In this document: piece by piece, positions 1-5,123 of the stretch | How the letters are laid out: the number at the start of each line of letters is the position of its first letter | Numbering within the stretch: position 1 is the stretch's first letter | Assembly (NCBI GenBank): GCA_045655705.1 | Contig: JAZOPU010000042.1 | Span: 1 to 12,657 of the forward strand | Length of the DNA: 12,657 nt | DNA from: Scatosoma sp045655705 | Lineage (GTDB): Bacteria > Bacillota > Clostridia > Christensenellales > Borkfalkiaceae | Direction: 5' to 3' | Made by a program: the position numbers and the translations under genes | The notes under the pieces: model-generated | Told to the model about the DNA's origin: nothing | What the model saw: only the letters and a program-made list of their open reading frames with translations | The model's database searches: none

Positions 1-55
1 CCTATATAAAAACCCGATTTTTGGTTGACCAAAATTCCCACATTGTTATTCATGA
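1..55. other. Left terminal sequence with no partner at the right end
   Basis: These 55 bases lie outside the perfect terminal inverted repeat because the right end of the window stops at the base that pairs with position 56. They are AT-rich, hold one copy of the 16-bp palindrome (19-34), and the first of two TTATTCATGACAT repeats (46-58) ends just past them. In a protein-primed linear genome the repeat should reach both termini, so the likeliest reading is that the right end of the assembly is short. Whether base 1 is the true 5' end cannot be told; the window does not begin with the AAA run seen at phi29 ends. Confidence 0.6.
19..34. promoter_or_regulatory. 16-bp palindrome, copy 1 (left terminus)
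   Basis: TTTTGGTTGACCAAAA fits the consensus TTTTrGTyrACyAAAA exactly. It lies 19 bp from the left end of the window, outside the matched ITR. Confidence 0.75.
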
Positions 56-79
56 CATTTTTTTATTTATTCATGACAT
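46..79 (+). repeat. Tandem TTATTCATGACAT repeats near left end
   Basis: The 13-mer TTATTCATGACAT occurs at 46-58 and again at 67-79, a 21-bp start-to-start spacing, about two turns of B-DNA, so both copies face the same side of the helix. The octamer CATGAATA at 151-158 is the inverted form of the core. In the window only the inner copy falls wholly inside the matched ITR. The arrangement suits a protein that binds repeatedly near the origin, but no such protein is identified. Confidence 0.6.
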
Positions 80-81
80 AG

Positions 82-90
82 TTATCCACA
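82..90 (+). promoter_or_regulatory. DnaA box in left ITR
   Basis: TTATCCACA is the perfect consensus for the bacterial initiator DnaA. It lies 26 bp inside the start of the matched repeat. DnaA is not part of known protein-primed initiation, so a role is inferred only; it may also be a chance 9-mer. Confidence 0.5.
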
Positions 91-115
91 ATGAAAAAAT
101 CATTTTGTTTATAAC

Positions 116-133
116 TTGTATTGACAAATACAA
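116..133. repeat. Palindrome TTGTATT-GACA-AATACAA in ITR
   Basis: Seven-base arms TTGTATT (116-122) and AATACAA (127-133) surround GACA; the mirror copy is at 12580-12597. It could be an operator or a cruciform. TTGACA at 121-126 could pass for a -35 box, but no matching -10 lies 16-18 bp further on, so it is not called as a promoter. Confidence 0.45.
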
Positions 134-208
134 TGAAATCTGCTCTCACGCATGAATAGGGCGTTTGCGGGTGACTAAAAATTTTGTTAAAAGTTGTTTA
201 TAACTCCC

Positions 209-237
209 TTGTTTTAGCCGACCAAAAATTGTACTAT
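209..237 (+). promoter_or_regulatory. Early promoter (sigma-A type)
   Basis: A -35 box TTGTTT (209-214) and a -10 box TACTAT (232-237) are separated by 17 bp. Transcription would start near 243-245, about 45 bases before the first early gene at 290. One copy of the 16-bp palindrome (212-227) overlaps the -35 and fills the spacer, so a protein bound there should block RNA polymerase. This is the only good promoter seen ahead of the plus-strand operon. Confidence 0.65.
212..227. promoter_or_regulatory. 16-bp palindrome, copy 2 (inside early promoter)
   Basis: TTTTAGCCGACCAAAA has one mismatch (GC for GT). It overlaps the -35 box and fills the spacer of the early promoter, the position of a repressor operator. 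A half-site, GACTAAAA, lies upstream at 173-180 at the inner edge of the ITR. Confidence 0.65.
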
Positions 238-289
238 TATATTCTAAAATATCATATTGTATAGCGCTAGGGCGCGGAAAGGTGAAAAC

Positions 290-460
290 ATGGTTGAGTA
301 CATTATCACGGTAGAATTAGAGAACAGTATTTCGGATTATTCCGATACGGTGAGAGCGCGCAACGAAAAAGAGGTCAACGAAATGGCGCGCGAACTCATG
401 AAAGAACTCGAAAGCAACGGATATAGTATTTTATTTGTTCGCATTAGAAAGGCGGTGTAA
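290..460 (+). CDS. Small early protein, 56 aa, unknown
   Basis: This is the first gene of the early operon. The ATG at 290 is chosen because AAAGGTGAAA lies just before it; an upstream TTG at 257 would stay in frame but has no ribosome binding site. The protein reads as strand (YIITVEL), a long charged helix (about residues 24-41) and a final strand (SILFVRIRK), a small alpha/beta fold. I do not recognise the family. Its place next to the early promoter suggests a host-takeover or regulatory role, by position only. The next gene starts 2 bases after its stop. Confidence 0.75.
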   Translation: MVEYIITVELENSISDYSDTVRARNEKEVNEMARELMKELESNGYSILFVRIRKAV

Positions 461-462
461 TT

Positions 463-636
463 ATGGGTATAATTGTTTATCGGGTTTACGATTTCTACGA
501 GAGTTTCAAAGGCGACCTTGTGGGCGAGTATAACACACTTGACGACGCCCGCAAAGCGTGCAAGCGTTACGCAGAGGACACAGACGGAGAGTGCTATTTA
601 GAGATTTTCGATAATGACGGTGTACCCGTCGAGTAA
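463..636 (+). CDS. Small acidic early protein, 57 aa, unknown
   Basis: The ATG at 463 follows AAAGGCGGTG and lies 2 bases after the previous stop; the frame is open to TAA at 634-636. The protein begins MGIIVYRVYDFYESF, has a helix rich in charged residues (about 26-38) and ends in a strand (CYLEIFDNDG). It has about 14 acidic and 6 basic residues. Small acidic early proteins of phi29 relatives include p56, which mimics DNA to inhibit uracil-DNA glycosylase; this one is similar in size and charge but I see no clear sequence match, so that role is a guess. Tight spacing and a proper ribosome binding site support it as a real gene. Confidence 0.7.
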   Translation: MGIIVYRVYDFYESFKGDLVGEYNTLDDARKACKRYAEDTDGECYLEIFDNDGVPVE

Positions 637-644
637 ACAACACC

Positions 645-682
645 GCTGACCTAACGGCGCAACGGGGAGAAAGCGAGGTATA
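645..682 (+). repeat. Duplicated translation leader, copy 1
   Basis: The sequence from GCTGACCTAACGGCG through ACGGGGAGAAAG to the GAGGTA ribosome binding site is nearly repeated at 1608-1646. This copy sits between the 57-aa and 62-aa genes. The two copies differ by one or two substitutions in the middle and a 2-base gap before GAGGT. Confidence 0.75.
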
Positions 683-871
683 ATGACAATCCAACAACTT
701 TTCGCGGGTTTACTTAAACTCTCGAACGATATAGGTGCAATTACGGAAACAGAAAGCAACTACGACGAATATGGCAATTTGTGGGAATACTACCACATCA
801 CGGCAAACGGTAACAATTATATTGTAACATACATTAACGGCGAATACGCCCACACAGAAAGAGAGGTCTAA
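683..871 (+). CDS. Small acidic early protein, 62 aa, unknown
   Basis: The ATG at 683 follows GAAAGCGAGGTATA, the standard ribosome binding site of this genome. The protein starts with a short hydrophobic helix (QQLFAGLLKL) and continues as an acidic, Tyr/Asn-rich stretch likely to form strands (WEYYHITANG, NYIVTYINGEYAH). No transmembrane segment or known motif is seen. It lies 3 bases before the 233-aa gene and is probably co-translated with it. The duplicated leader in front of it also precedes the SSB-like gene. Confidence 0.7.
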   Translation: MTIQQLFAGLLKLSNDIGAITETESNYDEYGNLWEYYHITANGNNYIVTYINGEYAHTEREV

Positions 872-874
872 AAC

Positions 875-1576
875 ATGAACGAATTAAAGGTTTACACGAA
901 AAGCGCAACGCTCACCACGCCCGAGGGCAAGTACAAAATGCCCGCCGAAACAGGGAACACCCTTAAAAAAATTTTTGAGTTTGTGACCGTTTCCGAAAAT
1001 TCCTCACTCGCTCTTGCGGTTATGTGCGCAAAGGTACGCGCCGACAAGATGTATAAAGAAATCCTCGACGAAAACGGCAACCCCGTATGCGAGAATTTCG
1101 GCGACTTTGCCGAAAAAATTCTCGGTATGTCAAAGGCGTTCGGGTCTTTACACGCGTCCGTAGGCGAGGTATTCGCGGACGAACTCGCCGAGTTGAAAAC
1201 CGAGTGGAAGTATACACAACTCGAGGAACTCTTGAAACTCCGCAAAAAGACCGACACCGAGGGCAACTCAGTATTCACCACAGGCGCGGAAATCATAGAC
1301 TATTGCTACGAGTGCGGTATTACCCCTAAAAGCACCGTCCGCGAAATTAGAGGTTTCATTGATGCTGTGTTAAACAAGAACACCGAGAATGACGCAGAGG
1401 GCGAGGAAAACACCGAGGAAAGCGAAAGCCCCGAGGAAAGCGAAAACAATGAGGAAACACCCGCCGAGAAAATCAGCGAGTTATTAACCGCCCTCGCCGT
1501 ATACACTAACGACAAAAAGTCAAAAGGTTTACTTGCTGACCTCGCGACTTATCTTTCCACCATTTACACGGCATAA
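875..1576 (+). CDS. Early protein with possible helix-turn-helix, 233 aa
   Basis: The start at 875 follows GAGAGGTCTAAAAC. Residues 57-98 (KMYKEI, then FGDFAEKILGMSKAFGSL) resemble the 'K.LYKE.GYKSFEEYC...LGLSKS' pattern of helix-turn-helix proteins in Firmicutes phages and plasmids. Residues 149-159 contain ITPKSTVREIR, similar to the TVKEIR motif that often follows in such proteins. An acidic Glu/Ser-rich linker (about 168-200) leads to a helical C-terminus. It could be the regulator that binds the 16-bp palindrome, or a host-directed DNA-binding protein; both are inference. It is the largest unassigned gene here. A hairpin overlaps its stop codon. Confidence 0.75.
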   Translation: MNELKVYTKSATLTTPEGKYKMPAETGNTLKKIFEFVTVSENSSLALAVMCAKVRADKMYKEILDENGNPVCENFGDFAEKILGMSKAFGSLHASVGEVFADELAELKTEWKYTQLEELLKLRKKTDTEGNSVFTTGAEIIDYCYECGITPKSTVREIRGFIDAVLNKNTENDAEGEENTEESESPEESENNEETPAEKISELLTALAVYTNDKKSKGLLADLATYLSTIYTA

Positions 1577-1593
1577 ACGCATAGCGCGTTTAT
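1573..1593 (+). other. Hairpin at the end of the 233-aa gene
   Basis: ATAAACGC (1573-1580) and GCGTTTAT (1586-1593) form a perfect 8-bp stem with a 5-base loop, starting at the stop codon. No T-run follows, so this is not a good intrinsic terminator; mRNA processing or stability is possible. Confidence 0.5.
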
Positions 1594-1607
1594 CATATAA
1601 CAACTAT

Positions 1608-1646
1608 GCTGACCTAACGGCGAGACGGGGAGAAAGAGGTATTATC
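1608..1646 (+). repeat. Duplicated translation leader, copy 2
   Basis: GCTGACCTAACGGCG is identical to 645-659 and ACGGGGAGAAAG to 662-673, followed by GAGGTATTATC before the SSB-like start. Both copies lie at the same distance ahead of a start codon. It may be an ancient duplication of a leader or a shared translational operator. Confidence 0.75.
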
Positions 1647-2033
1647 ATGGCAAACAAGTTTTCAGATGTAGCAAAGAGCGTAACCGAGGGAGTAAGCACG
1701 TTTATTACCAACGGACGCGAAAAGCGCACTAATGAACAGATGCTTGCGAGTTATCCGAAAGGGTTTACCGTTATCGGCGCGGAAATCTATCATGGTGTAA
1801 AGGACGGGAAAGAGTACGATACCCCGCGCTATATCGTGAAAGAAGATAGCAAGATTTTTGCGAACGGCGGTAAGGCGCTTGCTGACATTGTAACAAAGTG
1901 GGTAAACGACTACGCGGGCGACTACGAAAAAATGTCGTCAGAACTCGAGAAAGCGGGCGGGGTAAAAATGAAACTCGTCCCGACAAAGACGAAAGACGGA
2001 AAGCCTTTTACCGCTATCGAAATTCTCGATTAA
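1647..2033 (+). CDS. Putative single-stranded DNA-binding protein, 128 aa
   Basis: The ATG at 1647 follows GAAAGAGGTATTATC; an in-frame upstream start at 1533 lies inside the previous gene and is rejected. The protein is basic and mixed alpha/beta, with YPKGFTVIGAEIYHG and DTPRYIVKEDSKIFANGG in the middle and a C-terminal strand ending in an acidic Asp. Its size (phi29 p5 is 124 aa), its place just before the terminal protein gene (as p5 lies near TP and polymerase in phi29) and expected high expression fit an SSB that coats displaced strands in protein-primed replication. I see no diagnostic OB-fold motif, so the call rests mainly on size and gene order. A terminator follows it. Confidence 0.55.
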   Translation: MANKFSDVAKSVTEGVSTFITNGREKRTNEQMLASYPKGFTVIGAEIYHGVKDGKEYDTPRYIVKEDSKIFANGGKALADIVTKWVNDYAGDYEKMSSELEKAGGVKMKLVPTKTKDGKPFTAIEILD

Positions 2034-2043
2034 ATTTCCCAAC

Positions 2044-2077
2044 TTTCCCCGCGCCTAAAAAACGCGGGGAAAATTTT
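2044..2077 (+). terminator. Intrinsic terminator inside the early operon
   Basis: TTTCCCCGCG (2044-2053) and CGCGGGGAAA (2063-2072) form a perfect 10-bp stem with a 9-base loop, followed by TTTT (2074-2077). It lies after the SSB-like gene and before the terminal protein gene, with no promoter visible in between. It would make the small early proteins and SSB more abundant than TP and polymerase. The T-run overlaps palindrome copy 3, so a bound protein could modulate it. Confidence 0.75.
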
Positions 2078-2089
2078 AGTCAACCAAAA
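2074..2089. promoter_or_regulatory. 16-bp palindrome, copy 3 (SSB/terminal protein gap)
   Basis: TTTTAGTCAACCAAAA is an exact match, and the reverse complement of copies 5 and 6. It overlaps the T-run of the hairpin terminator at 2044-2077 and sits just before the ribosome binding site of the terminal protein gene. Confidence 0.75.
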
Positions 2090-2104
2090 AAGAGAGGTGC
2101 AAGC

Positions 2105-2935
2105 ATGAAAGTATCACAAAGTTATTCGTCTTTCTCCAACGCTCGTAAATATTATGAAATTCTCGTAGCGGATAATAAACTATTGCCGTTAAAAGAGTTT
2201 GAGGATCTAAACAAATATTTCGGCAAGAAAGGCAAACCGCTCAAAAGTAAATTACGTTCAGAGAAAGCAAAACAAGAGTTTAACAAGGCGTTAAAAGCTT
2301 ATAATAAGCGCTTTGGCACAGGCGGAAAAAAACGCCTTGAAAAAGAGGTACGCGCGCAAGAGGAAAAACTAGAAAAGCAATTTACAAAGAACTTTCCCGA
2401 GCGCACAAAAAAGACAACGCGCTTTCAAGCGCTCGCAAAGTCGGAAATGATAAAGCGCAAACAAGCCGTTCTCGCGTTTACTTCAGAGAGTACAAAGGCG
2501 CTACGGGATAAATTAAACGTTGGTAGCGGAACTATACAATATTTAGCGGTCGAGAAAGGTTATACGCAGAAAATGATAGACCGCTATCTTGAAAACCTAA
2601 ATCGTGAATACGATTTATTATCACCGACCGCGAAAAAACTCGCCGACGTTGACACCTTAAACAAAGCAATACGCGACCTTTCCGATTATTACGGCGACAA
2701 TATGAGCGACGCGCTCGCGGGGTATCTGTACGGGGTAGACATAGGGAGAGAGGACGAAACACTACAAGCAATACACTTTTACACACAGGCAAAAGAGGAA
2801 TACGGCGACAGGATAGATTTTAATAAGTACACGATAGAGGATTTTATAAAAGAGTTTGACGAAAATTACTACTATTGGGAAACAAAGAATTTCGAGGAAC
2901 TAATGGAAAGTAAAACGGAAAGCGAGGAAAATTAA
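2105..2935 (+). CDS. Putative terminal protein (replication primer), 276 aa
   Basis: The start at 2105 follows AAAGAGAGGTGCAAGC; longer in-frame starts upstream lie within the SSB gene. In phi29 the terminal protein (266 aa) is encoded directly upstream of the polymerase and primes replication by giving a Ser, Thr or Tyr hydroxyl to the first nucleotide. This gene has the same place and nearly the same length, ending 2 bases before the polymerase start. The N-terminal two-thirds are very Lys/Arg-rich and helical, suiting DNA binding; the C-terminal part (from about residue 195) is acidic and rich in Tyr, as expected for a priming domain that enters the polymerase. The priming residue cannot be assigned by eye. 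No other gene is a better candidate. Confidence 0.7.
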   Translation: MKVSQSYSSFSNARKYYEILVADNKLLPLKEFEDLNKYFGKKGKPLKSKLRSEKAKQEFNKALKAYNKRFGTGGKKRLEKEVRAQEEKLEKQFTKNFPERTKKTTRFQALAKSEMIKRKQAVLAFTSESTKALRDKLNVGSGTIQYLAVEKGYTQKMIDRYLENLNREYDLLSPTAKKLADVDTLNKAIRDLSDYYGDNMSDALAGYLYGVDIGREDETLQAIHFYTQAKEEYGDRIDFNKYTIEDFIKEFDENYYYWETKNFEELMESKTESEEN

Positions 2936-2937
2936 AC

Positions 2938-5034
2938 ATGATGATACATTATAAGGAATTTGATTTAGATAATATTCAATTTAACACCTATGAAAAAAGG
3001 GGTGTGCTATATTGCGACGATATACTTTGTTTTGACATTGAAGTGTCAAGTTATTTCGTTGTAAACGGAGAAGTAAAAAGTCTAAACGATATTTTGTCTA
3101 TCAGAAATGCGGAAAAAGTCGAAATGATTTTCGACGCTTGCGAGTGTGGCGCGCTCCCGTATATATGGCAATTCTCTTTTAATGATATTGTTGTATATGG
3201 TCGCGACCTTTTCGAGTTCTACGATTTTCTGAAAAAGTTTTCAGAGGTTGCGGGAGATATTCAATTATTTGTATACGTTCATAATCTCGCGTATGAGTAC
3301 GCATTTTTGCGGGAAGTATTCAAGGGTGAGTTATCCGAAATATTATTAACAGAAGCCCGCAAGCCTTTATATTTTCATGTATTCGACAATATAGAATTTC
3401 GTTGCTCTTACCGTCTTACAAACCTTTCTCTTGCAAAGTGGGGTTTGTCTATTGGAGTAGAAAAGAAAGTCGGTTTTCTCGATTACGGGGAGTTGCGTAC
3501 ACCTTACACAGAATTAGACAGTAAAGCCCTTGAATATTGCGAGTATGATTTACTTGTAATGCTTGCGGGTTTGCGTAAATATCGCAACGAATACAAGCAC
3601 GTTAAAACTATACCGCTCACACAGACGGGAGAGGTACGACGACCTATAAAGCGTTTAAACGCAAGCGAGAAAGGACAAACCGCGTTTATTGCTCGGTGTA
3701 TGCCACACACACCCGAGGAAATATCATATCAAAGTCAAACCTTTCAAGGCGGTTTGACTTTATCCAACGTGGAAAACACAAACAGGATATTACACGGGGT
3801 TATGTCGTGGGATATAGCGAGCGCATACCCCGCGCAAATTCTGTTAAACCCTTACCCCGCTTGTGCGTTCTGCTCTGCTCCGTATGACGAGGAAAACTTA
3901 ACAGACGGAAACCATCACATAATGCTTGTAACTTTTCACAATATCCGCGCAAAGTACCCAATTTGTACTGTTTCTTATAGTCGCCGTATAAGCGCAACGG
4001 ACGCGGTTTGTGACGGGGATAACGACGAAATTAACAACGGGAAATTACTTTCAGCGAAAACCTTTTCCGTTTATATTACAGAGGTAGACTATAAAGCAAT
4101 TTCTAAAATGTACGATTTTGATTTTATGGAAGTACATGAACATTACGTTGCAACCTCTGATTATATACCGAAAAATATTATCTTGTTTATGTTACAACTT
4201 TACGCGAATAAATGTTTACTCAAACACTCCGACCCCGATTTATACATGAAAAGTAAACAGATGTTAAACAGTATTTACGGAATGTTCGCGACTATGCCCT
4301 ATCACGCGGAGTTTTACGAGGAAAATTTCGTACCTATGAAAAGGACGCTCACCCTTTCCGATATACAGAAAGAGTTAGACAAGTACGCGGAGAAACCTTA
4401 TAAAAATGTAACTCCGTATTCGTGGGGTATTTATGTTACATCATACCAACGCGCGCGAGTGGTTGACGCGATAGAATATTTTTGCCGACGCGGAGAAAGT
4501 CACAGGGTTGCCTATATTGATACGGATTGTCTGAAAGGATTTTTTACAGAAACCGAGGAATATTTTACCTTGCAAAATAAAATTGTGAAAAGCAAAATTT
4601 TATCCTTATGTAATGAGCGAGGAATAGACCCCGCGCTTGCAAACCCTGTTGACGATAAAGGCGTTCGCCATTTACTCGGGGCATGGGAAAACGACGGGTA
4701 TTACTACGAATTCAAGACAGAGGGCGCGAAACGTTACGCCTATAAAGAAACCCCCGACGATAAAGTTCATATCACTATCGCGGGCGTGCCAAAAGTCGCG
4801 GGGAGTTTGTTAAAAACTGTTGACGATTTAAAAGAGGGTTTAAAGTTTGATGTTTACAATTCGCATAAAAATCTTACAACTTACCTAGACGGAGATAACC
4901 CGCTTGTAACAATGCCCGACGGTTACAAGGTGCGAAACGTGTGCGGTATAAATATCAGACCCACTTCATACGAATTGACTTTTACAAGCGACTACCGCGA
5001 GTTATTACGGCGGTATATGGAGTACGATAAATGA
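2938..5034 (+). CDS. Protein-primed family-B DNA polymerase, 698 aa
   Basis: This polymerase copies the linear genome from the terminal protein by strand displacement. Exonuclease motifs: Exo I FDIEVSS (D33, E35), Exo II HNLAYEYAFL (115-124) and Exo III YCEYD (200-204). Polymerase motifs: FQGG just ahead of the active site (phi29 YRGG region), motif A DIASAYP (292-298), motif B KQMLNSIYG (440-448), motif C YIDTD (526-530) and KRY (598-600), matching the KxY motif. It is longer than phi29 p2 (572 aa), with extra sequence at the N-terminus and between motifs A and B. Exo II has Glu120 where phi29 has Asp66. ATGs at 2938 and 2941 are both possible starts. Its stop overlaps the next ORF as ATGA. 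Confidence 0.95.
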   Translation: MMIHYKEFDLDNIQFNTYEKRGVLYCDDILCFDIEVSSYFVVNGEVKSLNDILSIRNAEKVEMIFDACECGALPYIWQFSFNDIVVYGRDLFEFYDFLKKFSEVAGDIQLFVYVHNLAYEYAFLREVFKGELSEILLTEARKPLYFHVFDNIEFRCSYRLTNLSLAKWGLSIGVEKKVGFLDYGELRTPYTELDSKALEYCEYDLLVMLAGLRKYRNEYKHVKTIPLTQTGEVRRPIKRLNASEKGQTAFIARCMPHTPEEISYQSQTFQGGLTLSNVENTNRILHGVMSWDIASAYPAQILLNPYPACAFCSAPYDEENLTDGNHHIMLVTFHNIRAKYPICTVSYSRRISATDAVCDGDNDEINNGKLLSAKTFSVYITEVDYKAISKMYDFDFMEVHEHYVATSDYIPKNIILFMLQLYANKCLLKHSDPDLYMKSKQMLNSIYGMFATMPYHAEFYEENFVPMKRTLTLSDIQKELDKYAEKPYKNVTPYSWGIYVTSYQRARVVDAIEYFCRRGESHRVAYIDTDCLKGFFTETEEYFTLQNKIVKSKILSLCNERGIDPALANPVDDKGVRHLLGAWENDGYYYEFKTEGAKRYAYKETPDDKVHITIAGVPKVAGSLLKTVDDLKEGLKFDVYNSHKNLTTYLDGDNPLVTMPDGYKVRNVCGINIRPTSYELTFTSDYRELLRRYMEYDK

Positions 5035-5123
5035 AAAAACACAGACACCCTATCAAAGAATTTTTTAGAAAAATCATAATTAAAATATACTTGTGGAGTA
5101 TAGGAAAGGACGGTAAACAATGA
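5031..5123 (+). CDS. Overlapping 30-aa cationic microprotein
   Basis: The ATG overlaps the polymerase TGA (ATGA, 5031-5034), and its own TGA overlaps the ATPase ATG in the same way (ATGA, 5120-5123). GGAG lies 8 bases before the start. The product has Lys/Arg/His at its start (KKHRH), an amphipathic hydrophobic core (FFRKIIIKIYLW) and a Gly/Lys tail. It could bind membranes or nucleic acid, or the ORF may serve mainly to couple translation of polymerase and ATPase. The double ATGA junction is hard to explain as chance, but there is no homology evidence. Confidence 0.55.
   Translation: MKKHRHPIKEFFRKIIIKIYLWSIGKDGKQ

Larger units (their letters stand above)
56..174 (+). repeat. Left inverted terminal repeat (ITR)
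   Basis: Bases 56-174 are the exact reverse complement of 12539-12657 (paired positions sum to 12713), 119 bp with no mismatch by eye. Identity ends at 175, where the left arm has C and the right arm's complement has G. Inverted terminal repeats are the replication origins of protein-primed linear genomes such as phi29, Cp-1 and PRD1, where the terminal protein is attached to each 5' end. The repeat contains a DnaA box, one copy of TTATTCATGACAT and a small palindrome at 116-133. It is much longer than the 6-bp repeat of phi29 and closer to the long repeats of Cp-1. Confidence 0.93.

Noticed and set aside
175..289. Packaging RNA (phi29 pRNA-like) at the left end
   Set aside because: phi29 encodes it at a genome end, but this stretch is AT-rich, holds the early promoter, and I cannot draw a matching fold by eye.
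892..1296. 134-aa minus-strand frame opposite the 233-aa gene
   Set aside because: Antisense to a well-supported gene, no ribosome binding site, Ser-rich composition typical of a mirrored frame.
1087..1329. 80-aa Arg-rich plus-strand frame
   Set aside because: Lies fully inside the 233-aa gene in another frame and has no binding site; its Arg richness comes from reading CGA/CGC codons out of frame.
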